Assembly (NCBI GenBank): GCA_964035575.1
Contig: OZ037851.1
Coordinates: 868,001-932,000, forward strand
DNA length: 64,000 bases
Source of the DNA: Rhynchopus sp. YZ270_cl-10
Taxonomy: Eukaryota; Euglenozoa; Diplonemea; Diplonemida; Diplonemidae
Direction: 5' to 3'
The notes beneath the pieces were generated by a model. The model saw nothing but the letters and a program-made list of their open reading frames with translations, was not told the origin of the DNA and did not search any database. Both the position numbers and the translations under genes were made by a program. Positions within the stretch are counted from its first letter, which is position 1, and each line of letters begins with the position of its first letter. Positions 1 to 10,569 of this stretch are shown here, one piece after another.

Positions 1-1
1 A

Positions 2-244
2 AAATGCGTACCGTGGATGGGGGTCTTCTTCGAGGTGCGGGTTGCTTTGCTGCCCCCTGTTGACGTCTCAATAACTTGCGACTTCTCCATGGAAACCTTG
101 ATGTCACCTGATGTCGTCTCGCAGGTGGACTCTTTGCTTGGGGGTACTGCAGCGGAGGGTACTGCAGAGGAGGGGCCCGGTGGTGACGAAGACGTACACC
201 CCGTAAGCGAGCCAATTACAATCAGCCAGAATGAGATTGGTTAA
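2..244 (+). CDS. 3' end of an unidentified plus-strand gene, cut by the window edge
   Basis: The frame is open from the first bases of the window to a TAA at 242-244, giving about 80 residues. The visible tail is acidic and rich in Gly, Ala and Glu towards its end, with no recognisable domain. An internal Met at position 17 is possible but the open frame to the edge favours a truncated longer gene. It lies 219 bp upstream of the zinc-finger gene on the same strand, so the two may belong to one transcription unit or one mobile element. I do not recognise the protein; it could also be a chance ORF. Confidence 0.35.
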   Translation, partial: KCVPWMGVFFEVRVALLPPVDVSITCDFSMETLMSPDVVSQVDSLLGGTAAEGTAEEGPGGDEDVHPVSEPITISQNEIG

Positions 245-462
245 ACATGCATGGTGTCACCCCCCCTTTTTTTTTATCATTGATCATACTCATAAAAGTA
301 CCCTCTCTCCGCACCCCATACTTTTGGCCTTGCTGTATCTATTTTCATCGCTCCTCCCTTCCCACACATCATCATCTCTACTTCAGGACTTTCACTTTCT
401 TACCTTTTATTTTTCTTTCGTTTTGTTTTGTTTTGTTTCGTTTTTATTTTACTTTTGGGTCA
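245..462 (+). promoter_or_regulatory. pyrimidine-rich leader before the zinc-finger gene
   Basis: The 218 bp between the two plus-strand ORFs are strongly T/C-rich, with T runs and a (TTTTG)n stretch just before the ATG at 463. This resembles the polypyrimidine tracts preceding the start codons of the minus-strand genes and would suit a splice-acceptor or 5' untranslated region. No canonical promoter box is visible. Confidence 0.3.
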
Positions 463-2466
463 ATGCCACGCCGTGCACGCAATACTGATGTTGAGGATGC
501 TGTTATGGATGTTGGGGAAACGCTTCGTTTGTTCAGGCTTGAGCTTGGCCTTTCGCAGGCACAACTCGCGAAGGTGGGCAGGTTGCATTTCGAGCGCACA
601 GGGTATCGGATGGGGTTATCGACGAAAAGGGTGCGAAAATTGGAGCGTGAGGAGAAGGAAACCACGAGGGCCCGGCTGGCGCTTGGTTTGGTCGGGGCAT
701 TTGTGTGGATGGTCCGCGAGGCATGTGAATGGCTTTTGGGAGGTACCCTGCCCCTAGTGGGCTTGCTCTACACCGACGGGTATACGCCGAGGAATTCCCT
801 CCGCACGAGGAATGCCCGTGTTCGCTTGTCCCTCGCCCTGTTGAATCTTCAGACAGGATTCTTCTCCCCAGGTCTAACTGTGGTTGACCTAAAAAAAAAA
901 TGGTTCAAGGCGTATGAGCACTACACCCTGCAGAATCAGCTCGAGCAGCTGGGTGGGGCCACCTGCCAAGCCGAGCCTCCGAGCGGACAACCGTGCAGGC
1001 TGGCCAGCGTCGTCGTGGGAAAGATGTGCCCAGATCATCTGGACCGCTGGTCCAAAATTAAGGGCTGCGGTCCCACATCGCATAGATGTTGCACATGTGC
1101 TATCCCTGAGGACGAGTGGTCGCTGAACATTCACAACTGCCCACATCTGACTGTGCAGCAAATGGCGGATGCCGGTTTTCCCTCACGACTTGCTTCTGTT
1201 GCGCCTCGGTGCCGTTTTGTGAGCCCCGCCCTCCACGACACGAAGGGTCTTGTTCAAAAATTGAACGCCCTCATCGACAGACCGACAAGGCTGGTGCTGT
1301 CGTCTGTGTGCGCGCATCTCCGGTGCGATATTTCGCAGAACGCCATCGGGGATCAGCTTCGGACAGTGGCGCGCGCAATGGGGGAGAGCAGGGACCTGTC
1401 TGGCCAGTGGAAATGGCTGTACGTGTGTGTTACTGAACTCATTCAGTACAGGTACCAGGATGTGCCATGGCGTTATCACGTGCTGAAGGAGGGAGCTGCC
1501 GTCGACCCGTTCCTCAGGGCGAGGGTGGCAGGCCACATTTTCCTGGTCCTCATGGAGCTGGTCAGAAGAGGTAGTACAAAAAACGCCTTCTGCCACTCCA
1601 TCAACCACTGGTGGCATTTCTCCGATGCCATCCCTCTCGAAGCATCCGATGAGCGGGAGGAGGCCGAGAACGGGAAGAGGAAGCGTCTCGCCCCCAATGT
1701 GACGAGCCCACAGACCTATGAGGTCACAATGGCTATGGCGGAGCAGAGAGCCCGCACGCAGGCATGCAGGTGGGAAAAGGCGACATTGGACGCCGTGGGA
1801 TTGGAGGGGAAAAAAAAGGTGATTATGTGCAAGTGCCTCAGCGCTACTGCCAAGAACCGTCTCGCTGTGCACAGGCTCTTGACTCAGCTCACGGAAATAC
1901 GTCCTGGGTTCGCCCACATCACCGGACGTTACGTGCTGTTTAGTTTTCTGGAGGGGGAGGGGATAGGCTATGTGTGCCTGTGCAGCGAAAAAATACCCAA
2001 CTTCACATTTCATTCGTTTGTTCCTGACAAAGCTCGCGAAGAGTTGCTGCTAGCTGAAGCTCGCCAAGAGTGGGAGGGGGAGGGGGAAGATGACGAGGAG
2101 TGCGAGGAGGAGGGAGAGGAGATCGGGGGTGAAGAAGAGGAGGATGAAGAAGAGGAGGATGAAGAGAGCTTCAGTTCGGATGAGTCAGACGACGAGGTGT
2201 TAGTTGAGTGTGAGTTTTGTGGGGTGGATGTCAGGGAGGTGGGGCTATCTGCGCACATCGATTCTCACAGGGAAAAGATCATTTGTGTTTGTATGCGTAA
2301 ATGTCCAATGTGTCCAAGCAAGGTGAAGGCGAATGGTCTCGCCCAGCACATGGAAAAAAAACACCTTAAGCACTACAACCAACCGAATCGTTGTCGAATC
2401 TGTTGGAAAAAGTGTGCCTCCAAAGTTGATTTTAAGACTCATATAAAGACCCACAAAAAAAAGTGA
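463..2466 (+). CDS. XRE-type HTH plus triple C2H2 zinc-finger protein (667 aa), function unknown
   Basis: Start chosen at the ATG at 463: the frame is open to 247, but the upstream part is T-rich leader translated as Phe/Leu/Ser. Residues about 15-65 read like a Cro/C1 (XRE) helix-turn-helix ('LELGLSQAQLAKVGR' followed by a basic segment). The middle 450 residues contain several Cys/His clusters (such as 'HRCCTCAIPEDEW') that I cannot assign. An acidic run of Glu/Asp follows (about residues 535-575). The C terminus has three C2H2 fingers with the spacing C-x2-C-x12-H-x3/4-H. This suggests a DNA-binding protein; the HTH plus zinc-finger pairing and the transposon-rich surroundings suggest a mobile-element-encoded or domesticated factor. 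No nuclease motif is visible. Confidence 0.6.
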   Translation: MPRRARNTDVEDAVMDVGETLRLFRLELGLSQAQLAKVGRLHFERTGYRMGLSTKRVRKLEREEKETTRARLALGLVGAFVWMVREACEWLLGGTLPLVGLLYTDGYTPRNSLRTRNARVRLSLALLNLQTGFFSPGLTVVDLKKKWFKAYEHYTLQNQLEQLGGATCQAEPPSGQPCRLASVVVGKMCPDHLDRWSKIKGCGPTSHRCCTCAIPEDEWSLNIHNCPHLTVQQMADAGFPSRLASVAPRCRFVSPALHDTKGLVQKLNALIDRPTRLVLSSVCAHLRCDISQNAIGDQLRTVARAMGESRDLSGQWKWLYVCVTELIQYRYQDVPWRYHVLKEGAAVDPFLRARVAGHIFLVLMELVRRGSTKNAFCHSINHWWHFSDAIPLEASDEREEAENGKRKRLAPNVTSPQTYEVTMAMAEQRARTQACRWEKATLDAVGLEGKKKVIMCKCLSATAKNRLAVHRLLTQLTEIRPGFAHITGRYVLFSFLEGEGIGYVCLCSEKIPNFTFHSFVPDKAREELLLAEARQEWEGEGEDDEECEEEGEEIGGEEEEDEEEEDEESFSSDESDDEVLVECEFCGVDVREVGLSAHIDSHREKIICVCMRKCPMCPSKVKANGLAQHMEKKHLKHYNQPNRCRICWKKCASKVDFKTHIKTHKKK

Positions 2467-3320
2467 GGAGGGTAATGAAAAACTGTTTGAACTCCACAAA
2501 ATGCGACCCCTACCCGCCCAACTTTATTTTCCCCCACCATTCTCCTTTACACCCCACTCCCAGTTTGCATCGTAACCACCATCCCAGGGCTTTTCCGACC
2601 AGATATCACACATCCAAACAATGATTTCCCACCTTAGACCACGTGATTACGTACCCTAGGGTCCGGTAAATTTTGCGTCTCGCATTCCCTCAGGGGGAAG
2701 TTTAAAACTCTTGAGCTCGGTTTGTTGTCAAAGACATATTCCACCATGTATTGAGGAGGGTAAGACAGTGTTCGCAGTTTCTACTTGATAGCATTACAAC
2801 ATTTAACTTCTCCACGGGGGTCTTGGGCCGTTCACTCGGTTATACCTTGACTACCGGAAGATATTCTTGAGGCCTTTTTGGTCTCTAGAATATCCGGTCT
2901 TCCCGAACGGAGGCACACTTTGTGTGTTACTACGACCTGGCAACTCCAGCAGTAGGTTAAGTAATCTTTCTTGTAAATTGTTGGATCATTATCTCCTCAG
3001 TGCATGGTGGAAGACGTCTTTGACAACTAACCGAGCTCACGACTTTTTTCGGTATGTAACTTGGGATAGGCCCACATGATCATGGTCTATCATGTGGTAC
3101 CTGTGTACCACTCGGTTTGCTCCCAGGGCTTTTCGACCAGCAGTCACACATCCAAACAGTGATTTCCCACCTTAGACCACGTAATTACGTACCCTAGGGT
3201 CCGTAATTACGGACCCGGGTCCGCACTTGAGGGTCCGTAATGAGGGTCCGTAAAATTTACGGACCCTCGGGTGTGTGGACCCCGCCGTGTACGCAAAAAA
3301 AACCCCCCCCCCCCCCCCCC
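2467..3320. other. non-coding stretch with a duplicated 82-bp segment
   Basis: No convincing gene. The stretch contains the direct repeat pair listed separately, a cluster of inverted GGTCCGTAA motifs around 3198-3270, and ends in a run of C at about 3303-3322 that borders the composite satellite element. Confidence 0.5.
2583..3203 (+). repeat. two direct copies of an ~82-bp segment, 540 bp apart
   Basis: Positions 2583-2665 and 3122-3203 match almost base for base; both begin with 'CCCAGGGCTTTT' and end with 'GTACCCTAGGGTCCG'. They differ by a few substitutions and one-base indels. The pair could mark a tandem duplication of the intervening DNA or the ends of a small element. Confidence 0.8.
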
Positions 3321-3494
3321 CCTAGGCATACATAGCGTGCGAACGGCTCATTCGCATCATTCGCATCCTGTTCGCATTGGGTATTCGCATCCTGTTCGCA
3401 TTGGCCAATGCGAACAGGATGCGAATGACATGCGAATAACATTTATTATGGGGTGGCGACAGGCAAGTTCTCATTTTTTGGTCAATTTCCGCAC

Positions 3495-5900
3495 TACACA
3501 GTACACACAGTACACACAGTACACACAGTACACACAGTACACACAGTACACACAGTACACACAGTACACACAGTACACACAGTACACACAGTACACACAG
3601 TACACACAGTACACACAGTACACACAGTACACACAGTACACACAATATACACAGTACACACAATATACACAGTATACACAGTATACACAGTATACACAGT
3701 ATACACAGTATACACAGTATACACAGTATACACAGTATACACAGTATACACAGTATACACAGTATACACAGTATACACAGTATACACAGTATACACAGTA
3801 TACACAGTATACACAGTATACACAGTATACACAGTATACACAGTATACACAGTATACACAGTATACACAGTATACACAGTATACACAGTATACACAGTAT
3901 ACACAGTATACACAGTATACACAGTATACACAGTATACACAGTATACACAGTATACACAGTATACACAGTATACACAGTATACACAGTATACACAGTATA
4001 CACAGTATACACAGTATACACAGTACACACAGTACACACAGTACACACAGTACACACAGTACACACAGTACACACAGTACACACAGTACACACAGTACAC
4101 ACAGTACACACAGTACACACAGTACACACAGTACACACAGTACACACAGTACACACAGTACACACAGTACACACAGTACACACAGTACACACAGTACACA
4201 CAGTACACACAGTACACACAATATACACAGTATACACAGTATACACAGTATACACAGTATACACAGTATACACAGTATACACAGTACACACAGTACACAC
4301 AGTACACACAGTACACACAGTACACACAGTACACACAGTACACACAGTACACACAGTACACACAGTACACACAGTACACACAGTACACACAGTACACACA
4401 GTACACACAGTACACACAGTACACACAGTACACACAGTACACACAGTACACACAGTACACACAGTACACACAGTACACACAGTACACACAGTACACACAG
4501 TACACACAGTACACACAGTACACACAGTACACACAGTACACACAGTACACACAGTACACACAGTACACACAGTACACACAATATACACAGTATACACAGT
4601 ATACACAGTATACACAGTATACACAGTATACACAGTATACACAGTATACACAGTATACACAGTACACACAGTACACACAGTACACACAGTACACACAGTA
4701 CACACAGTACACACAGTACACACAGTACACACAGTACACACAGTACACACAGTACACACAATATACACAGTATACACAGTATACACAGTATACACAGTAT
4801 ACACAGTATACACAGTATACACAGTATACACAGTATACACAGTATACACAGTATACACAGTATACACAGTATACACAGTATACACAGTATACACAGTATA
4901 CACAGTATACACAGTATACACAGTATACACAGTATACACAGTATACACAGTATACACAGTATACACAGTATACACAGTATACACAGTATACACAGTATAC
5001 ACAGTATACACAGTATACACAGTATACACAGTATACACAGTATACACAGTATACACAGTATACACAGTATACACAGTATACACAGTATACACAGTATACA
5101 CAGTATACACAGTATACACAGTATACACAGTACACACAGTACACACAGTACACACAGTACACACAGTACACACAGTACACACAGTACACACAGTACACAC
5201 AGTACACACAGTACACACAGTACACACAGTACACACAGTACACACAGTACACACAGTACACACAGTACACACAGTACACACAGTACACACAGTACACACA
5301 GTACACACAGTACACACAGTACACACAGTACACACAGTACACACAGTACACACAGTACACACAGTACACACAGTACACACAGTACACACAGTACACACAG
5401 TATACACAGTATACACAGTATACACAGTATACACAGTATACACAGTATACACAGTATACACAGTATACACAGTATACACAGTATACACAGTATACACAGT
5501 ATACACAGTATACACAGTATACACAGTATACACAGTATACACAGTATACACAGTATACACAGTATACACAGTATACACAGTATACACAGTATACACAGTA
5601 TACACAGTATACACAGTATACACAGTATACACAGTATACACAGTATACACAGTATACACAGTATACACAGTATACACAGTATACACAGTATACACAGTAT
5701 ACACAGTATACACAGTATACACAGTATACACAGTATACACAGTATACACAGTATACACAGTATACACAGTATACACAGTATACACAGTATACACAGTATA
5801 CACAGTATACACAGTATACACAGTATACACAGTATACACAGCATACACAGCATACACAGTATACACAGTATACACAGTATACACAGTATACACAGTATAC
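3495..5900 (+). repeat. 9-bp minisatellite (CAGTACACA / CAGTATACA)n, about 267 units
   Basis: About 2.4 kb of uninterrupted 9-bp units. Two variants differing by C/T at unit position 6 are arranged in homogeneous blocks. A rarer CAATATACA unit marks four of the five C-type to T-type block borders (near 3643/3658, 4217, 4577 and 4757), while T-to-C borders have no marker. Two CAGCATACA units occur near 5839-5856. Because 9 bp equals three codons, several frames stay open on both strands; the resulting Thr-Gln-Tyr or Val-Tyr-Thr ORFs of about 800 codons are artefacts. Confidence 0.97.
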
Positions 5901-6303
5901 CATAGCTGATAAGCTAATAAAGCCTAATAGGATATTAGCCTATTTAAGCCTTATAGAATAGGCTAATGAAACTGGAATAGGCTAATATTTTATTAGCCTA
6001 TTCCAGTCCTTCCCAGCTACCACTGGTGGTACGGTGGTAGCTGGCTTAACCCGTTAAACAAATCCGAAAAATCCAAAATTTAAGGCCAACTCCGTTACAG
6101 ACACAACACAACTTATTTCTCTTGTGTTTTTTCACTGATGAGCGTGAGTGAGGTGTATGTTACAGCACCGACTGCAGCCTACGTCTAAGATGGCATATAA
6201 TAGGCTATTAGCCCAATATTAGCCTATTATAAGACATACTGTGGGTGTTATAACGTTATCGATAACGTTATAACAAGTGTTATTTTGGAATAACGTTATT
6301 CAG
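5901..6303. other. palindrome-rich spacer between the two satellites
   Basis: No gene. It contains at least three perfect or near-perfect palindromes: one built on GGAATAGGCTAAT near 5973-6003, a CAGCTACCA/TGGTAGCTG hairpin near 6014-6044, and a TTATAACGTTATCG-centred palindrome near 6248-6273. Further AATAGGCTAAT words recur between 5925 and 6230. Confidence 0.7.
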
Positions 6304-6974
6304 CAGTACAGTACAGTACAGTACAGTACAGTACAGTACAGTACAGTACAGTACAGTACAGTACAGTACAGTACAGTACAGTACAGTACAGTACAGTACA
6401 GTACAGTACAGTACAGTACAGTACAGTACAGTACAGTACAGTACAGTACAGTACAGTACAGTACAGTACAGTACAGTACAGTACAGTACAGTACAGTACA
6501 GTACAGTACAGTACAGTACAGTACAGTACAGTACAGTACAGTACAGTACAGTACAGTACAGTACAGTACAGTACAGTACAGTACAGTACAGTACAGTACA
6601 GTACAGTACAGTACAGTACAGTACAGTACAGTACAGTACAGTACAGTACAGTACAGTACAGTACAGTACAGTACAGTACAGTACAGTACAGTACAGTACA
6701 GTACAGTACAGTACAGTACAGTACAGTACAGTACAGTACAGTACAGTACAGTACAGTACAGTACAGTACAGTACAGTACAGTACAGTACAGTACAGTACA
6801 GTACAGTACAGTACAGTACAGTACAGTACAGTACAGTACAGTACAGTACAGTACAGTACAGTACAGTACAGTACAGTACAGTACAGTACAGTACAGTACA
6901 GTACAGTACAGTACAGTACAGTACAGTACAGTACAGTACAGTACAGTACAGTACAGTACAGTACAGTACAGTAC
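6304..6974 (+). repeat. (CAGTA)n pentanucleotide satellite, about 134 units
   Basis: A run of about 671 bp of CAGTA units with no interruption that I can see. It shares the CAGTACA core with the 9-bp minisatellite 400 bp upstream, suggesting a common origin. Perfect homogeneity suggests recent expansion or an assembly collapse. Confidence 0.97.
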
Positions 6975-7099
6975 CCCTGCTAACGACCCACCCAGAGTGG
7001 GACAAAAAAAGCTCATCCCAAAATATGCCGATCACAAAAAATCACAAAAAACCCCGATCATCCAACAATCACACACCCACAGAATTCACACACTACTAT

Positions 7100-7290
7100 A
7101 ACATTCGCACTACGTTCGCATCATTCGCACTATGTTCGCACTGTGTTCGCATCGTTCGCATCATTCGCACATGCGAATATAGTGCGAATATAGTGCGAAT
7201 GATGCGAATGATGCGAACGACAATGCGAATGGATGCGAACAGGATGCGAATGCATTCGCACATGCGAATATATGCGAATGGTCATTCGCA
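7100..7290. repeat. array of ATTCGCA / TGCGAAT words
   Basis: Around 20 copies of a 6-7 bp word in both orientations, forming many possible hairpins. A matching smaller array sits inside the opposite terminal repeat (3340-3440). Clustered subterminal words of this kind are often transposase-binding sites; that role is inferred. Confidence 0.75.
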
Positions 7291-7305
7291 CGCTATGTAT
7301 GCCTA

Positions 7306-8283
7306 GGGGGTATCTTAAGCTGTCAAAAAACGTGAAGTAGGCAATAAATTGGGAAACTCCCCCTGAGGTCAAAAAAACCACACCATAGGCCCATTTGGAC
7401 CCCAAAAATCGAATTCCGCCCGGTTTTGAGCACTTTGGACCACTTCTGAGCGACTTTTTTGCATTTTTTAAAAAGTGACCACCAACTTGTACCTGCCCAC
7501 CCCCCGGTCACTGTACTCGATATGCGATTTTTCCGATTTTGATCTTCAGAACCTCAGAAGTCCCCGAAAACCATACCAAACCACCTAGGGGACCCAAAAA
7601 ACGCACCAGCGCCCCAGTTTTGACACAGAAACACTCAGATGATGCCTGAAACGCAATTTTAAAAAAGCGCCTACAGTACTTGTACCTGCCCACCCCCCCG
7701 TAGGTAGAGCAACTCACATATCCATCACGCCTCAGTGTGAGCCAGGGGCCAGAAAAGCCCCCAAAGCCACATATTTCCACCCCAGAACCTATCCCGAGGG
7801 GTACCCAGGTGGTTTCGGGGTGTTTAGAGGGACTTGGTGGAACTTAGAACCATGTTTCAAAAAGTGTCCAGGAACTCGTACCAAGGGCTTGCCCTCCCAA
7901 GGGACCAAGTACTTGTACCCTTTTTGAAACATGGTTCTAAGTTCCACGAAGTCCCCTAAACACCCCGAAACCACCTGGGTACCCCTCGGGATAGGTTCTG
8001 GGGTGAAAATATGTGGCTTTGGGGGCTTTTCTGGCCCCTGGCTCACACTGAGGCTGATGGATGTGTGAGTTGCTCTATCTACGGGGGGGTGGGCAGGTAC
8101 AAGTTGGTGGTCACTTTTTAAAAAATGCAAAAAAGTCGGTCAGAAGTGGTCAAAAGTGCTCAAAACCGGGCGGAATTCGATTTTTGGGGTCCAAATGGAC
8201 ATATTTTCTGGTTTGGTGCCTTTTTTGGCCCCCAGGTGACAAAGTTCGATTTTTTGGCCATTTCACCCCCTTAAGATACCCCC
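7306..8283. repeat. ~1-kb foldback (near-perfect palindrome)
   Basis: The left end GGGGGTATCTTAAG (7306-7319) is the reverse complement of 8270-8283, and the arms continue to match inwards with few mismatches to a centre near 7885. The left arm holds about 190 extra bases (about 7505-7690) that look like a partial tandem duplication, because the phrase 'ACTTGTACCTGCCCACC' occurs on both sides of it. No coding potential. It directly abuts the composite satellite element. Transcription would give a long double-stranded RNA. Confidence 0.9.
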
Positions 8284-10569
8284 TACCCCCCCCCCCACGA
8301 TATTGACACAACATGTGACAACACTATGACCTTCTTCCGCTCTCCTCACGAACCCCTTCACGTCCACCTGCAGATGCACCAACCACCTTGAACACCCACC
8401 TCACCTCTAATTGAAACCCACTCTGCTCTGCCCAACACGCAGTGCAATCCAGCTCTTCCGGTGCACTGTTCGAAGCATTTTTTTTTTTGACCCAGCTCCC
8501 CCTTCCACCACCCACCCCCACCACAGAGATCTTCTCACACACACTCTAGCGTCATCCTGTCGTGCCCTCCACTCTGATAGTCGCGACCAAATCCTAACCT
8601 TCGTATCCTCGCACGGTGGCACCACGTGCTTTCATCCCCCCCCCATCCTCATCCATGCGCAACCGCAAAACACAGACACACCTTGCCAGTGTGATGATGC
8701 ACTCCAAGGTGGAAGCAAACCATTGTGTACTGTCGATCTCCCCTCTCCCCATCCACCTCCCCGTTGCTCAATCTAGATGGTCTCAGATGAGCAAAAGAAG
8801 CGGCCAGGTAGGTCTTTTGCTGAGAGAACATATTGTTAACCTACCGCCCCCTCAGTTCTCAGAACTCAAGTCATCAAAGAAGTGGTCACCCCCCGCAAAC
8901 CAACCAGATCTTCACCCTTCCTGCCTTGTCCACGAGATCGCACCAAACACTGAACACAGTAGGCACCCAAGCGGCATGCAGTGTTTATGAAGAACCCCCA
9001 CCCACCTGACAACCTCTACTCCTTTGCCTCTCTCTCTCCTACTCTTGCTGCAGTCCCTGCCCCTTTCCAAGAGGTGCAACAATCGCTCCAGTCCCTCTAA
9101 TCTCCTTCTCAGTGTTCTAAATGATACTATATGTGAGTTCAACCCCAAAAAATCCTCCAAATCACGTCACCCAGTTTGATCCTGGCAAGGAACCAACCTT
9201 TGGGTGAATGTGTGCTTCGGGAAATGTCGTGTCGTGACGTCCTCCCCCATCCCCCCATCCCCCCCCTACTATGCAGCTCAGAGTTCGCCTCACCTCACCT
9301 CACCTCACTTCATCTCGCAGCGTTAGGTCCGTTGCACTGAGTTGGCTGTGTCCACACCAACGAACTCAACCCCGTTGAGTTACCAGTTGTGCACTCCTGG
9401 ACTTAGTCATGCCTTGCCCACCCACACAACGCTGTGTTCTCCGATCAAAAAAAAGGCAGCGTTCGCAATGAACTCCGCGTGATGGATGTACTCCAGACGT
9501 TGGCAGCAAAATGTTCTTAACTCCTAAGCCATGGCCAACACAACACCGCTCAGCATCATGATGACACGAGGTACAGTTGTGCTGCCATTTCAGACCCACA
9601 CCCCACACCACTTTGCACCCCCGCACAACGCTGTGTTCTCCAATCTAAAAGCGGCGTTCGCAATGAACTCCGTGAGATGGATTTGCTTCAGACGTTGGCA
9701 CCACCCAAAAAAAACAAACGACAAAACAAAAAAAAACCCCCCCGAGCTCTTCTTCGCCAACCCCAGCACCCTCACAGCAACATACTACAGCGCAACACTA
9801 GGCACAGTCGCACTGCCACTTCACACCGCCATACTCACCACCCACCCATCCTACAGCGCGTCGCACCCACCTCACATCCGCCTCCTCAAGGGCACTCTTG
9901 AGCAGCAACTATCCCCGCTCTCACTCTCTGACCCCCCCCCTTTCAGACCCCCCCTGCAGGATATGACCACAAACAATACGTCATTTTGCCTGCCATTCTT
10001 GTGGCTTCATACTGCACACTCCTCTCTGGCAGCTCAGCATATAGTACGAACACCATGCCCCACCCCCGCTAATAGATCTGCCGATGCAAGGAGGTGGCTT
10101 GTATCAAGAAAAAAAATTGTCTTTTTTTACCTTTTCTCGCGTCAACGATGAGAGGGAGGAGGGAGGGAGGGAGGGAAGGAGGGAAGGAGGGAAGAAAATC
10201 ATACCAGACAGACCCAAAAATCCACACGAATTGGGGCAAAACGGTATGACTTCAGAACAAAAAGGGTGCGGGGGGAGGGATGTGGTGTTGAGGGGAACAA
10301 TGGGAGATACCCATCACACCACACAACACCACCCTGAAGGACGAGGGGTAGTCGCAAAAGAAGAGTTTTTGGAAATGATTTTTTTTTTTGTAGTTTCGAC
10401 AAAGCACCAAAAAAAAAAAGGTCCAAAAAAAGCGCAGGTTGAGATCTCATAGAAAGAAAGATGTATCGTTTTGTGCCTACAATCGCGACAAAAATTCATA
10501 AAATGCAACAAGGTCGACTACGCCTAAAAATAGGCATATCTGGAAAATTGACTGAGGTGTACTAAACTA
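8284..10569. other. C-rich intergenic DNA without a recognisable gene
   Basis: Short overlapping ORFs have low-complexity Pro/His/Ser/Thr composition and no domain. Simple repeats include CCTCA units near 9290-9310 and GGGA/GGAAG runs near 10150-10195. The only larger structure is the direct repeat at 9424-9704. Confidence 0.5.
9424..9704 (+). repeat. two direct copies of an ~80-bp segment, 200 bp apart
   Basis: Both copies (about 9427-9504 and 9625-9701) start with 'ACAACGCTGTGTTCTCC' and contain 'GTTCGCAATGAACTCCG' and 'CAGACGTTGGCA'. They differ by several substitutions and an A-run indel. The spacing suggests an old tandem duplication of about 200 bp. Confidence 0.75.

Larger units (their letters stand above)
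3321..7307. repeat. composite 4-kb element with 23-bp terminal inverted repeats enclosing two satellites
   Basis: The left end 3321-3343 ('CCTAGGCATACATAGCG' and on) is the exact reverse complement of 7285-7307. Just inside both ends lie arrays of ATTCGCA/TGCGAAT words (about 3340-3440 and 7100-7290). Between them are the 9-bp minisatellite, a palindrome-rich spacer and the (CAGTA)n array. No transposase is encoded. It could be a large non-autonomous DNA transposon that has captured or grown satellites, or a structural locus such as a replication barrier. The left end abuts a run of C and the right end a run of G, so a target duplication cannot be judged. Confidence 0.7.

Noticed and set aside
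1183-2013. 276-codon minus-strand ORF opposite the zinc-finger gene
   Set aside because: Antisense shadow of a better-supported gene; no domain and Cys/His-rich composition mirrors the sense codons.
3271-5961. ORFs of 800-900 codons in both strands across the 9-bp repeat
   Set aside because: A 9-bp unit without stops keeps several frames open on both strands; the products are pure Thr-Gln-Tyr or Val-Tyr-Thr repeats.
6277-7101. 250-codon ORFs across (CAGTA)n
   Set aside because: Also a by-product of a stop-free 5-bp satellite.
3495-7290. CRISPR-like array
   Set aside because: The repeats are directly contiguous or interspersed without unique spacers of constant length, in a eukaryotic context.
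9531-10151. 206-codon ORF in the C-rich region
   Set aside because: Low-complexity Pro/His/Ser/Thr product, overlaps a non-coding direct repeat and ends in a homopolymer-rich stretch.
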